A DNA stretch of 64,000 nucleotides from assembly GCA_964554105.1 (NCBI GenBank), contig CAZKNF010000003.1, positions 1-64,000 on the forward strand. Direction: 5' to 3'. The notes below the pieces were generated by a model, which did no database searches, was not told the origin of the DNA, and saw nothing but the letters and a program-made list of their open reading frames with translations. The translations under genes were made by a program, and so were the position numbers. The stretch comes from CAZKNF01 sp964554105 (GTDB taxonomy: Bacteria > Bacteroidota > Rhodothermia > Rhodothermales > VXPQ01). Below, piece by piece: positions 8,830 to 18,246 of this stretch; position 1 is the stretch's first letter; every line of letters begins with the position of its first letter.

Positions 8830-10103
8830 TTTCCGCACAACCATCACCAGCGGGTGAGCCCGACGTCTACATACAGTCCGTACCACATCTGGACGCGGAC
8901 TTTCTAACGCTCGGTGAGGCCGCGGCTTCTACGGACGAGTTCAGGCACTTTCTCGTCGCAATCCGCCGGAATCTCCATCGGCATCCCGAGCTCGGCTTTC
9001 AGGAGCGGCGAACCTCGGCTTTCATTCGAAAGGTACTCACCGAGCACGGCTTAGAGGTTCATGGCCCGATTGCCAAAACAGGTCTCTACGTGGACATAAA
9101 GGGTGCCGGCGCGGGGCCCATGGTAGGATACCGTGCAGACATGGACGCGCTGCCGATTCAGGATGCTAAGACGTCGGCGTACGCTTCGAAAAACGACGGC
9201 GTGGCCCATCTCTGCGGTCACGATGCTCACGTGACAATCGCCATTGGAGCGGCCATCCTCCTGAGCGGCATGCGCGACCGCATTAACGGCACCATCCGCA
9301 TATTTTTCCAGCCGAATGAAGAAGGATCGCCGGGTGGCGCCACGTCGATGATTCGAGACGGCGTGCTCGAAGGCCTTGAAGCAGTATACGCTCTTCACGT
9401 CGACCCCTCTCTCGAGGCTGGAAAATTTGGTCTCATCGTCGGCCCCGTCACGGCAGCTACCGATCGGTTTCGGGTCATCATCCGAAACCAGAGTACCGGG
9501 CACTCCGCTCGTCCCCAAGAAACTGGGGATACGGTTTGGATCGCGGTGCAGGTCTGCACGGCGCTGTACCAGCAGATCGGACGGGTGACTGACGCGCGAA
9601 ATCCGGCCGTACTGACCATTTGCCGCATTCGCGGGGGAGACGCGTACAATGTCATCCCGTCGGACATCGAATTCGGAGGGACACTGCGCACGACTGGCCC
9701 AGATGACCGCCAGTTCCTGATCCAGCGCATCAAGCGGATCGCTTCCGATCTTGCGGCCCAGAATGGGGTCACTGCTGCGGTCGAGATCGAACATGGCTCT
9801 CCGCCGGTAATAAATAATGATGCGCTTATCGGACATCTCGAAGGGACTATCCGTCACCTGTTTGGCGATGAGGCGGTCTTCTACGTGCCGATGCCGAGTA
9901 TGGGCGCGGAAGACTTCGCTCATTATCTCGAACACGTCCCTGGCGCGCTCCTTCGGGTAGGCACGTTCTCTGGTCCCAAGAGTAGTTTTCCACTCCACGA
10001 CGCACACTTCGATGTCGACGAAAGCGCGATTGCGCCCGCGTCACTTCTATTTGCCCGCGCATTGTCCGATCACCTCGACCGGCGTATTCTCACTAATAGG
10101 TGA
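8826..10103 (+). CDS. M20 family metallopeptidase / amidohydrolase (hippurate or IAA-amino-acid hydrolase type)
   Basis: The 425-residue protein belongs to the M20D group, which splits N-acyl amino acids or short peptides using two metal ions. Visible signatures are RRNLHRHPELGFQE, GYRADMDALPI, the metal-binding LCGHDAHVT, FFQPNEEGSPGGA, GHSARPQETGD in the lid domain and MPSMGAEDFAHYLEH near the end. A stretch of about 40 residues precedes the usual family start, so an internal start is possible. The overlap with the preceding unknown gene suggests a shared task; the substrate is not predictable from sequence. Confidence 0.9.
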   Translation: MISAQPSPAGEPDVYIQSVPHLDADFLTLGEAAASTDEFRHFLVAIRRNLHRHPELGFQERRTSAFIRKVLTEHGLEVHGPIAKTGLYVDIKGAGAGPMVGYRADMDALPIQDAKTSAYASKNDGVAHLCGHDAHVTIAIGAAILLSGMRDRINGTIRIFFQPNEEGSPGGATSMIRDGVLEGLEAVYALHVDPSLEAGKFGLIVGPVTAATDRFRVIIRNQSTGHSARPQETGDTVWIAVQVCTALYQQIGRVTDARNPAVLTICRIRGGDAYNVIPSDIEFGGTLRTTGPDDRQFLIQRIKRIASDLAAQNGVTAAVEIEHGSPPVINNDALIGHLEGTIRHLFGDEAVFYVPMPSMGAEDFAHYLEHVPGALLRVGTFSGPKSSFPLHDAHFDVDESAIAPASLLFARALSDHLDRRILTNR

Positions 10104-10265
10104 TCGTAAAAGCAGGCGGCGAGTGAAAAGGTCTCGTGCAGTATACCTCGGAGCAGGGTGCGCTCGGCCGGCATTACACCAGCGACATAATTTCCGCAAG
10201 TAAGGTTATAGAATCGGTGGCTTCGGGTCTATAAGGATGAGTCTCGTCCCCTTTCTGATGCTGCG

Positions 10266-12347
10266 ATGTCGATACTGTCTGCCGGGCTGATACGGCCGTT
10301 TTCCATCACGTTGCGACTACGCGTATCGTCCGGATCAGCTTTCATAGCCAGATCCCTCCTCCCGCTATCCAGCGCAGCAATCGCCACCCTATCATTCCTG
10401 ATTGCGGTGATTCCGGCTGCGGCTCAATTTCACGATGGCTTTGAAGACGGTGAGTTCCTGACGTCGCCGGGGTGGGTGGGTGATGTGGACCGGTGGCAGA
10501 TCGGAATGCTCGACGGGTTTGCCCTTCAATCAATGGGCGCGGCGCTGCCCGATACCATTCATCTTGCAACAGAGAGCAATGCCGCGTTTGGCACATGGCG
10601 TCTCACATTCGCGCATGCAGGTGTGAATCTCAGTTCCTTCAACGGCGCTCGTATTTTTCTCGTGTCCGACCGTTCGGACGCCCGCAAAGGTGCCAGAGGC
10701 TATTATCTGCAGCTTGGAACGAACAACTCGGACATGATCTCGCTGTGGCGAACGGATGGCGACCTGGGCACCGATCGCACTGAGATAGCCCGCTCAGAAA
10801 AAGCTCTCGTGCCTGGCGAATCGTCCCTCGTCCAACTCCGCGTGGATCGGGACGTCCACGGTCGATTCCAGGTATATGTAAACGATGCTCTCGTACTCTC
10901 AGCCAGCGACATCCGGTACGTTGAAAGTGCGTTTTTCGTGATCTGGGTGAAGCATACCGCCCAGGGAGCAGACGCGTTTTTTATAGACAACGTTTCGTTC
11001 GAACCGGCGGTGTTCGATAGTCCCTCGGTACCACGACCCGATTCCGCCGATATTGTCATCAATGAGATCCGATTCGACCCGGTGCGTGGAGCCTCCGAGT
11101 TCATCGAAGTCTACAACCGCCGCGATAAAGACGTCGATTTATCGCATCTCCGTATTCGGGATGACCGCTCAGCTGACATTCCCATCACAATGATGTCGAC
11201 AGTGGTCCCACCCGGCGGTTTTGCGGTTCTCGTGCAGGACTCTGCGGCGTTCGCATCGGAATTCAGATCCATTCCGTTCGTCACGGTCCGAAACTGGCCG
11301 GCAATGAATAACGGCGGGGACGCAGTCGTGCTGTCCACTCCGTTTGCGACGATTGATTCGCTTAGCTACGAGGGCGAGATCGGGATAGAAGGTCGTTCCC
11401 TAGAACGCGTGGACCCGGACGGCGAGACCGCGATGTTCAACTTTGCCCCGTCTATCGATGGCTTTGGATCCACGCCCGGAGAACGGAACAGCATCTATGA
11501 AGTGGATGTGACGCCGCCCGGCATTCGATTCGTCGACCAGATTAAAGCGTCGACGCTGGACATCCACTTCGATGAAGCGGTACGAATAGAAACGGTTGAT
11601 CCTGCGTCCATTCATTACGGCACGCCAGTTAGCGGGATCGCCCCAATTGCACCTGAAGTTGTTCGCATCGAATTGACAACAACCGCCGTCGATCCTGTGC
11701 TTCGGGTGAATGAGGTCCGCGACCGTAAAGGTAATACGTCGGGGATGCTTGAAGCTCCCGTGGCATTTCTTGCCGGACGGCGCGAGCTTGTTATCAATGA
11801 GATTATGTATGAACCCCTGACCGACAGATATGACATGCTCGCGGATCAGGTTGAATTCATAGAATTCGTCAACCGCTCCGACCGGCTTATCTCGCTCACC
11901 GAGTTCATTCGAACCCGTCATGTAGACGAGTCAGGTAATGCGGATACCCTTAGATTTGGGCGGCCGACATCGGCAGTGAAGCCGGGCGGATACGTGGTTG
12001 TCACGGCAGCGGATAGCACGGAGATTCGGAATGCTTATCAAAATGTATCTCCCGCAGAGCGAAGCATTCACGTACCGGCGGTGGGTCTCACACTGCTCAA
12101 CAGCGGCGATCGACTTCGCATCCACAATCGATCGTTGACAGTTATCGACGAAGTGGACTATACACCCTCCTGGCACCAGCCCGACCTATCGAATCGGCGC
12201 GGCACCGCGCTGGAACGAATCGATGTAGATGTTCTCAGCTCGGATCCAATGAATTGGTCGAGCAGTGTCTCCCTGGACGGAGCAACGCCTTGGGCGCCAA
12301 ACTCTGTAAGACGGCAAAAGACTCAGCTGACATTCCCATCACAATGA
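10266..12347 (+). CDS. Secreted lamin-tail-domain protein, truncated by tandem duplication
   Basis: The 693-residue product starts with a long N-terminus and an export signal ending near AAAQ (about residue 54). Next come a beta-sandwich, concanavalin-like segment (DGFEDGEF to FIDNVSFEP, about 56-245) and two lamin-tail domains, opening with DIVINEIRFDPVRGASEFIEV near 262 and ELVINEIMYEP near 507. Such proteins are typically secreted or surface-attached in Bacteroidota-type bacteria. The reading frame ends abruptly at 12347, just after the border of a perfect 1154-bp repeat. The last few residues are read out of the natural frame, so the C-terminal FlgD-like domain found further on is lost. 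Removing one repeat copy restores an uninterrupted 796-residue protein ending at 13810. Confidence 0.8.
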   Translation: MSILSAGLIRPFSITLRLRVSSGSAFIARSLLPLSSAAIATLSFLIAVIPAAAQFHDGFEDGEFLTSPGWVGDVDRWQIGMLDGFALQSMGAALPDTIHLATESNAAFGTWRLTFAHAGVNLSSFNGARIFLVSDRSDARKGARGYYLQLGTNNSDMISLWRTDGDLGTDRTEIARSEKALVPGESSLVQLRVDRDVHGRFQVYVNDALVLSASDIRYVESAFFVIWVKHTAQGADAFFIDNVSFEPAVFDSPSVPRPDSADIVINEIRFDPVRGASEFIEVYNRRDKDVDLSHLRIRDDRSADIPITMMSTVVPPGGFAVLVQDSAAFASEFRSIPFVTVRNWPAMNNGGDAVVLSTPFATIDSLSYEGEIGIEGRSLERVDPDGETAMFNFAPSIDGFGSTPGERNSIYEVDVTPPGIRFVDQIKASTLDIHFDEAVRIETVDPASIHYGTPVSGIAPIAPEVVRIELTTTAVDPVLRVNEVRDRKGNTSGMLEAPVAFLAGRRELVINEIMYEPLTDRYDMLADQVEFIEFVNRSDRLISLTEFIRTRHVDESGNADTLRFGRPTSAVKPGGYVVVTAADSTEIRNAYQNVSPAERSIHVPAVGLTLLNSGDRLRIHNRSLTVIDEVDYTPSWHQPDLSNRRGTALERIDVDVLSSDPMNWSSSVSLDGATPWAPNSVRRQKTQLTFPSQ
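11168..12321. repeat. Copy 1 of a perfect 1154-bp tandem direct repeat
   Basis: Bases 11168-12321 recur immediately at 12322-13475 with no difference that I could find. Every open frame inside recurs with identical translation at an offset of 1154. The left border is at the change from gaccg to ctcagctgac. One extra base (C) is shared at the junction. 1154 is not a multiple of three, so the repeat shifts the reading frame of the host gene. Confidence 0.95.
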
Positions 12348-13810
12348 TGTCGACAGTGGTCCCACCCGGCGGTTTTGCGGTTCTCGTGCAGGACTCTGCG
12401 GCGTTCGCATCGGAATTCAGATCCATTCCGTTCGTCACGGTCCGAAACTGGCCGGCAATGAATAACGGCGGGGACGCAGTCGTGCTGTCCACTCCGTTTG
12501 CGACGATTGATTCGCTTAGCTACGAGGGCGAGATCGGGATAGAAGGTCGTTCCCTAGAACGCGTGGACCCGGACGGCGAGACCGCGATGTTCAACTTTGC
12601 CCCGTCTATCGATGGCTTTGGATCCACGCCCGGAGAACGGAACAGCATCTATGAAGTGGATGTGACGCCGCCCGGCATTCGATTCGTCGACCAGATTAAA
12701 GCGTCGACGCTGGACATCCACTTCGATGAAGCGGTACGAATAGAAACGGTTGATCCTGCGTCCATTCATTACGGCACGCCAGTTAGCGGGATCGCCCCAA
12801 TTGCACCTGAAGTTGTTCGCATCGAATTGACAACAACCGCCGTCGATCCTGTGCTTCGGGTGAATGAGGTCCGCGACCGTAAAGGTAATACGTCGGGGAT
12901 GCTTGAAGCTCCCGTGGCATTTCTTGCCGGACGGCGCGAGCTTGTTATCAATGAGATTATGTATGAACCCCTGACCGACAGATATGACATGCTCGCGGAT
13001 CAGGTTGAATTCATAGAATTCGTCAACCGCTCCGACCGGCTTATCTCGCTCACCGAGTTCATTCGAACCCGTCATGTAGACGAGTCAGGTAATGCGGATA
13101 CCCTTAGATTTGGGCGGCCGACATCGGCAGTGAAGCCGGGCGGATACGTGGTTGTCACGGCAGCGGATAGCACGGAGATTCGGAATGCTTATCAAAATGT
13201 ATCTCCCGCAGAGCGAAGCATTCACGTACCGGCGGTGGGTCTCACACTGCTCAACAGCGGCGATCGACTTCGCATCCACAATCGATCGTTGACAGTTATC
13301 GACGAAGTGGACTATACACCCTCCTGGCACCAGCCCGACCTATCGAATCGGCGCGGCACCGCGCTGGAACGAATCGATGTAGATGTTCTCAGCTCGGATC
13401 CAATGAATTGGTCGAGCAGTGTCTCCCTGGACGGAGCAACGCCTTGGGCGCCAAACTCTGTAAGACGGCAAAAGACGGCGAGTCCGGATGCTTTTGGAAT
13501 AAGCATTGAGCCCTCCCCTTTCTCTCCGGACGGCGACGGATTCGAGGACGTCGCCGTCATCACGTATCGGCTTCGAACCCAGGCGCCGAACATCCGTCTT
13601 CGGATTTTTGACATGAACGGCGTCGAGATGTGCGCAGTCGTACCGGCCGACCTGGGTTCGTCCGAGGGACGTATTCTTTGGAACGGACGCGACGAATCCG
13701 GCCGGCTACTTCGTGTCGGTGTTTACGTTGTTGTCTTCGAGGCGGTCGGTGAAGGCAGTGGTTCGATTGAAGCGTACAAGAGACCGCTGGTTCTCGCCAG
13801 AACATTCTGA
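12254..13810 (+). CDS. Out-of-frame 3' part of the lamin-tail protein gene with FlgD-like C-terminal domain
   Basis: This frame is open from the end of repeat copy 1 to 13810. It re-encodes the lamin-tail segments of the upstream gene and then the gene's true C-terminus (AFGISIEPSPFSPDGDGFED, LRIFDMNGVEM, GRILWNGRDESGR), a FlgD/gliding-type Ig-like domain often found at the end of secreted Bacteroidota proteins. It has no signal peptide and its apparent start is only an in-frame TTG inside the repeat. It is best regarded as the displaced second part of one gene (10266-13810 minus one repeat) rather than an independent gene. Confidence 0.75.
   Translation: MVEQCLPGRSNALGAKLCKTAKDSADIPITMMSTVVPPGGFAVLVQDSAAFASEFRSIPFVTVRNWPAMNNGGDAVVLSTPFATIDSLSYEGEIGIEGRSLERVDPDGETAMFNFAPSIDGFGSTPGERNSIYEVDVTPPGIRFVDQIKASTLDIHFDEAVRIETVDPASIHYGTPVSGIAPIAPEVVRIELTTTAVDPVLRVNEVRDRKGNTSGMLEAPVAFLAGRRELVINEIMYEPLTDRYDMLADQVEFIEFVNRSDRLISLTEFIRTRHVDESGNADTLRFGRPTSAVKPGGYVVVTAADSTEIRNAYQNVSPAERSIHVPAVGLTLLNSGDRLRIHNRSLTVIDEVDYTPSWHQPDLSNRRGTALERIDVDVLSSDPMNWSSSVSLDGATPWAPNSVRRQKTASPDAFGISIEPSPFSPDGDGFEDVAVITYRLRTQAPNIRLRIFDMNGVEMCAVVPADLGSSEGRILWNGRDESGRLLRVGVYVVVFEAVGEGSGSIEAYKRPLVLARTF
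12322..13475. repeat. Copy 2 of a perfect 1154-bp tandem direct repeat
   Basis: This is the second identical copy, directly abutting the first. Its right border is where caaaagac continues into ggcgagtcc instead of tcagctgac. The perfect identity means either a very recent duplication or an assembly error at a graph overlap. Confidence 0.95.
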
Positions 13811-13956
13811 TCCAAACGCGGCCGAAGGGCCTCTGCGGACCTTCACCAGATCATGCGCGAGCCGCGCAGCCCGTCTAGGGCACCGGAACCGGTATGTGCG
13901 GCCTTCGTTGCACCAGGAGCACTCGAAGGTCCACGAAAACCACCGAGTTTCGGGCA

Positions 13957-14313
13957 ATGACAGGAACCGCGACAAAGGCAAAACAAGCTCCGATCGGAAT
14001 AAGTGACCGGGCTGCCGACGAGATCAGGAAAATCATGACCACGAAGGAAATCCCCGAGGGGTTTAGTCTTCGTGTCGGCGTCCGTGGTGGTGGTTGTTCA
14101 GGCATGAGCTATATTCTTGGCTTCGATCGCATGCGTGACCATGACACCAGCTTCGAGATCGAAGGAATTACTGTGTACATGGATAAGCGCCACGGTCTTT
14201 ATCTCATGGGCACCGTTGTTGACTATCATGACGGACTCAATGCCCGCGGATTCACATTCGAGAATCCGAATGCAACAAAAACGTGCGGTTGCGGATCGAG
14301 CTTTGCGGCCTAG
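13957..14313 (+). CDS. A-type iron-sulfur cluster carrier (IscA/SufA/ErpA family)
   Basis: The 118-residue protein, started at the ATG at 13957, has the full HesB/IscA fold. ISDRAADEIRKIM opens it, and the three conserved cysteines are visible in GGGCSGMSY and in the C-terminal CGCGSSF. A-type carriers receive and pass on Fe-S clusters to apo-proteins. An upstream in-frame ATG at 13894 would add 21 residues with no family similarity. No suf or isc genes flank it, so it acts as a stand-alone carrier here. Which A-type subgroup it belongs to cannot be assigned by eye. Confidence 0.92.
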   Translation: MTGTATKAKQAPIGISDRAADEIRKIMTTKEIPEGFSLRVGVRGGGCSGMSYILGFDRMRDHDTSFEIEGITVYMDKRHGLYLMGTVVDYHDGLNARGFTFENPNATKTCGCGSSFAA

Positions 14314-14403
14314 CATTTCAGAACAGACCGCGTCGTCGCTCGTTCAACCAATTGGTCCGCCGGGTGTATCAAGCGGACTTCGAAGTACGTACTTTGCTTC
14401 CTA

Positions 14404-14442
14404 AAGGCGCGTGCCGTTCGTAAGAACCCGCGCCTCTTTTGT
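14404..14442 (+). terminator. Rho-independent terminator after the A-type Fe-S carrier
   Basis: A 7-bp GC stem (aggcgcg/cgcgcct) with a 17-base loop is followed by cttttgtt. It lies about 90 bases after the Fe-S carrier stop and ahead of clpC. Confidence 0.65.
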
Positions 14443-14706
14443 TAGAATCAAGGTACGAGTGTCGGCAACTACGCTGGATGCAAATATCGTCGTGCTACCG
14501 GCTGGAATGAATCGTTTTGATCTTGGCCTGTAATTTGCCTTATGGTAGGAGCGAATCAATCGAATTCGACGAGCGTCTGCTGACCGCCATGGCCTTACTC
14601 CGCGGACTGCACCGGCCGAAGGGCTGGACGATTTAGACAGTCCTCTACGGCACCGTGCTGAAGAGGAGCATAACACGCCGCCGGACGACGTAGTACACTA
14701 GAGCAT
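14443..14706 (+). promoter_or_regulatory. Upstream region of clpC; expected promoter
   Basis: Together with the terminator before it, this belongs to a 393-base stretch without a gene. A weak sigma-70-like pair is present: TTGATC at 14517-14522 and TATGGT at 14541-14546, 18 bases apart. I see no CIRCE inverted repeat or clear CtsR heptad repeat. A strand-specific transcript start would be needed to confirm the pair. Confidence 0.3.
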
Positions 14707-17346
14707 ATGGAAGGAAATTTCTCAAATCGAGTCCGCGACGTCATCTCCTACAGCCGCGAGGAAGCGATACGGCTGGGGCATGATTACATCGGGACCGAAC
14801 ATCTTTTACTGGGGATCATTCGTGAAGGCGAGGGAATCGCCGTCAAGATTCTCCGCAATCTCGGGTGCGATCTCTTTAAACTAAAGAAGGCAATCGAGGA
14901 CACAGTCCGTAGTACTGGGGGGACACTTACTGTCGGCAATATCCCCCTCACAAAGCAGGCTGAGAAAGTTCTCAAAATCACGTACCTGGAAGCCAAGCTT
15001 TACAAGAGTGACGTCATAGGAACGGAGCACTTGCTGCTGAGCCTTTTACGCGATGACGAAAACATTGCGGCGCAGATTTTGCAGCAGGGATTCTCAGTAA
15101 CTTATGATGCCGTTCGGGCGGAGCTGGACTCCATCATTAGCGGCAAGGCGTCGCCTCGGAGCAGTGGTTCGAGCGGACGCTCGTCCTCGGGATACGGAAA
15201 AGAGCGAAGTAAGATGGAAAAAAGCAAAACACCGGTACTCGACAATTTTGGACGTGATCTGACCAAACTGGCCGAAGAGAGCAAGTTGGATCCGATCGTC
15301 GGGCGTGAGCGCGAGATAGAACGCGTTGCACAGGTTCTCAGCCGTCGTAAGAAGAATAATCCGGTGCTCATCGGCGAACCCGGCGTTGGCAAGACGGCTA
15401 TCGCTGAGGGACTTGCCATGAGAATCATTCAGCGCAAGGTAAGTCGCGTACTCTATGACAAGCGTATCGTAACACTCGATCTTGCTGCGCTCGTTGCAGG
15501 TACAAAGTATCGCGGCCAGTTTGAGGAGCGTATGAAGGCCGTCATGAATGAGCTCGAAAAGAGCCCGGACGTGATTCTGTTTATCGACGAGCTGCACACA
15601 ATCGTCGGTGCAGGCGGCGCATCCGGTAGCCTAGATGCCTCCAATATGTTCAAACCTGCCCTCGCGCGCGGTGAGATACAATGCATCGGCGCTACGACTC
15701 TCGATGAGTATCGGCAATATATAGAAAAGGACGGCGCCCTCGATCGGCGCTTTCAGAAGATTATCGTCGATCCATCCTCCCCGGAGGAAACGATCGAGAT
15801 TCTAAAGAACATCAAAGATCGGTACGAAGAGCATCACAACGTGCTCTACTCGGATGAAGCGATCGATCTGGCCGTCAAGCTTAGCGATCGATACATCACG
15901 GATCGCTTTCTGCCGGACAAAGCCATCGACGTGATGGACGAAGCCGGGGCTCGCGTCCACCTTGCAAATATTCGCGTTCCGCAGGAGATCGTCGAACTCG
16001 AAGAGAAGATCGAAGAGATCCGCGAAGAAAAGAACCGCGTTGTCAAGAGCCAGCGGTTCGAAGAGGCGGCTCGACTACGAGACAAGGAGAAGAAGCACCA
16101 GGAGGACCTCGAAGAGGCCAAGAAGAGCTGGGAGCGAAAAGCGGAAACAGAGGTTCACGACGTGACCACTGAAAACATCGCACAGGTCGTTGCGATGATG
16201 ACCAGCATTCCGGTCGACAAGATTTCTCAGCCTGAGCAGAAGAAACTCCTCAAGATGGAGGTTGCTCTCAAGGAGCGCGTCATCGGACAGGACGAACCGA
16301 TCGAGAAGCTCTCACGTGCTATCCGAAGGACACGCGCCGGCCTGAAAGATCCCAAACGGCCCATCGGCTCGTTTATCTTCCTCGGTCCGACAGGAGTAGG
16401 AAAGACCGAGCTGGCGAAGATGCTGACGCAGTACCTCTTCGACTCTCAGGATGCTCTCATCCGCATCGACATGAGCGAGTATATGGAGAAGTTCTCTGTG
16501 AGCCGCCTGGTGGGTGCGCCTCCCGGCTATGTCGGCTATGAGGAAGGTGGACAGCTCACCGAGAAGGTTCGCCGGAAACCTTATTCCGTCGTTCTGCTCG
16601 ACGAGATCGAGAAAGCCCATCCTGATGTATTCAACATTCTGTTGCAGGTGTTGGACGACGGCATTCTCACGGATGGGCTCGGCCGTCGTGTAGACTTCCG
16701 TAACACCATCATCATCATGACCTCCAATATCGGCGCCCGCGATATCAAAAATCTGGGCAAGGGAATGGGTTTTTCCCAGGCGGATGATGTGTTTAATTAC
16801 TCGACCATGAAAAGCACGGTCGAGGATGCGTTGAAGCGAGTTTTCAATCCTGAATTCCTCAATCGCGTCGACGATGTGATCGTCTTCCATGCATTGGAGA
16901 AGAAGCACATCTTCGAGATCATCGACATCATGGCCGACGAACTCTTGAAGCGTGCAATGGACCTCGGTATCGACGTCAATCTGACGAAGCCGGCGAAGGA
17001 ATTTCTCGTCGATAAGGGATACGACGCCAAGTTCGGAGCCCGACCGCTTCGTAGGGCCATTCAGAAGTATATCGAGGATCCGATGGCCGAGCAGATCCTT
17101 GGCGAAGATCTGGGTGATGGAGACACGATCTCTATTACATACGACAAGGACAAGAACGAGGGAGAGCTCATCTTCAAGGTGAAGAAAGCCAAGAAGCCTG
17201 CGAAGACGAAGGAAAAGGACGAAGAGCCAAAGTCTCAGGTCCCCGCTGAAGACGAAGCGAAGGCGGAAACGGAGAAGAAGGACGAACCGCCGGCGGAGCC
17301 CAAGGCCGAAAAAGAAGAAGAGGCCTCGGAGACCGCTAAAGACTAA
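14707..17346 (+). CDS. clpC: ATP-dependent Clp protease ATP-binding subunit ClpC
   Basis: This 879-residue AAA+ unfoldase feeds proteins into ClpP. The order is standard: two Clp_N repeats (about 1-150), a linker, the first AAA+ module with GEPGVGKT near 222 and LFIDELHT, a UVR motif (about 450-480, EEAARLRDKEKKH) that separates ClpC from ClpB, and a second AAA+ module with GPTGVGKTE near 560 and LLDEIEKAHPDV. The ClpP-docking D2-small domain follows. The C-terminus then carries about 55 residues of Lys/Glu/Pro/Ala repeats ending in SETAKD, longer than in Bacillus ClpC. clpC stands alone between two terminators; clpP and mcsA/mcsB are not in view. Confidence 0.96.
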   Translation: MEGNFSNRVRDVISYSREEAIRLGHDYIGTEHLLLGIIREGEGIAVKILRNLGCDLFKLKKAIEDTVRSTGGTLTVGNIPLTKQAEKVLKITYLEAKLYKSDVIGTEHLLLSLLRDDENIAAQILQQGFSVTYDAVRAELDSIISGKASPRSSGSSGRSSSGYGKERSKMEKSKTPVLDNFGRDLTKLAEESKLDPIVGREREIERVAQVLSRRKKNNPVLIGEPGVGKTAIAEGLAMRIIQRKVSRVLYDKRIVTLDLAALVAGTKYRGQFEERMKAVMNELEKSPDVILFIDELHTIVGAGGASGSLDASNMFKPALARGEIQCIGATTLDEYRQYIEKDGALDRRFQKIIVDPSSPEETIEILKNIKDRYEEHHNVLYSDEAIDLAVKLSDRYITDRFLPDKAIDVMDEAGARVHLANIRVPQEIVELEEKIEEIREEKNRVVKSQRFEEAARLRDKEKKHQEDLEEAKKSWERKAETEVHDVTTENIAQVVAMMTSIPVDKISQPEQKKLLKMEVALKERVIGQDEPIEKLSRAIRRTRAGLKDPKRPIGSFIFLGPTGVGKTELAKMLTQYLFDSQDALIRIDMSEYMEKFSVSRLVGAPPGYVGYEEGGQLTEKVRRKPYSVVLLDEIEKAHPDVFNILLQVLDDGILTDGLGRRVDFRNTIIIMTSNIGARDIKNLGKGMGFSQADDVFNYSTMKSTVEDALKRVFNPEFLNRVDDVIVFHALEKKHIFEIIDIMADELLKRAMDLGIDVNLTKPAKEFLVDKGYDAKFGARPLRRAIQKYIEDPMAEQILGEDLGDGDTISITYDKDKNEGELIFKVKKAKKPAKTKEKDEEPKSQVPAEDEAKAETEKKDEPPAEPKAEKEEEASETAKD

Positions 17347-17368
17347 CGTTTTGACTCTCTACAACACG

Positions 17369-17406
17369 GGGCCCCGCCGGACCTAGATTCGGCGGGGCCC
17401 TTTTTT
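17369..17406 (+). terminator. Strong rho-independent terminator after clpC
   Basis: An 11-bp perfect GC stem (gggccccgccg/cggcggggccc) with a 10-base loop is followed by six T. It lies 22 bases after the clpC stop, between clpC and the converging rhomboid gene. Confidence 0.93.
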
Positions 17407-17475
17407 ATGACCAGTGGATTTGGGCGAATTTAGAGCGAGGCCAGTCGCCAGGAAGCTGTTCCCATGAAACCGCCG

Positions 17476-18246
17476 CTACCACAGCCCGCGATGACTATGG
17501 CTTTCGCGGGAGTGCACGCCCTCCTTCTCCTTCTTGATTACTACTCGAAGTATGAGGGCCAGAATGATTCCGGCAGCGAAACCGCCGATGTGAGCACCAT
17601 AGGCCACGCCGCCAACGCTTTCCTGCGACACCATGATCGATCCGAGCCCATTGAAGAACTGAAAGACGATCCAAACTCCTATCGCTACAACGGCCGGAAT
17701 CGAAACGATGTAATAAAGGAAAATGGCAGTTACCCGATTCCGCGGAAACAGGACCAGGTATGCGCCGAGCACACCCGAAATGGCGCCGGAAGCGCCGAGG
17801 TTGGGCACGATTCCGTCTGGATTAAGTGCGATTTGCGCTATGCTCGCCGCGAGTCCGCTGACAAGATAAAAGGCCAGGAACACTCCGGAACCGAAACGAT
17901 GCTCCACGTTATCGCCGAATATCCAGAGGTAAAGGAGATTGCCGAAGATGTGGGCGTACCCGCCATGCATGAACATCGAGCTCAAAAGCGTCAGGTAGAT
18001 CGGCGTAGGGCCGGGTGCCTGCGGAATGGTAACCGATCGGCCCTGCAGCTGCATCGTCTGGTCGCTCGTGAGATCTGCACCGGTCATGATCTCTTGAGGA
18101 ATCATGCTCCAGCCGTAGGTAAACGAGTCATTGGCGCCCGCCTGCTGCAATAGAAAAAAGACGGCCAGATTAGCGGCAATCAGCGCCCAGGTTACCAGAG
18201 CTGGCCCGCTGAGGCGACGATCATCATCCGAAATCGGAAGGAGCAT
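17476..18246 (-). CDS. Rhomboid family intramembrane serine protease
   Basis: The 256-residue membrane protein has at least six hydrophobic segments. The catalytic serine lies in GASGAISGVLGA and the catalytic histidine in AHIGGFAAG. Family marks MFMHGGYAHIFGNLLYLWIFG (the HxxxN oxyanion region) and EHRFG are present. Rhomboids cleave transmembrane proteins within the bilayer. A long loop rich in Gln, Thr and Pro follows the first membrane segment. Start MLLPISDDDRR is normal for bacterial rhomboids of this type. It converges on clpC and is separated from it by the terminator. Confidence 0.94.
   Translation of the reverse strand: MLLPISDDDRRLSGPALVTWALIAANLAVFFLLQQAGANDSFTYGWSMIPQEIMTGADLTSDQTMQLQGRSVTIPQAPGPTPIYLTLLSSMFMHGGYAHIFGNLLYLWIFGDNVEHRFGSGVFLAFYLVSGLAASIAQIALNPDGIVPNLGASGAISGVLGAYLVLFPRNRVTAIFLYYIVSIPAVVAIGVWIVFQFFNGLGSIMVSQESVGGVAYGAHIGGFAAGIILALILRVVIKKEKEGVHSRESHSHRGLW

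Noticed and set aside
12254..13810. Second lamin-tail gene as an independent paralogue
   Set aside because: It is base-for-base the same as the upstream copy over 1154 bases, has no signal peptide and starts inside the repeat; it is the rest of the same gene.
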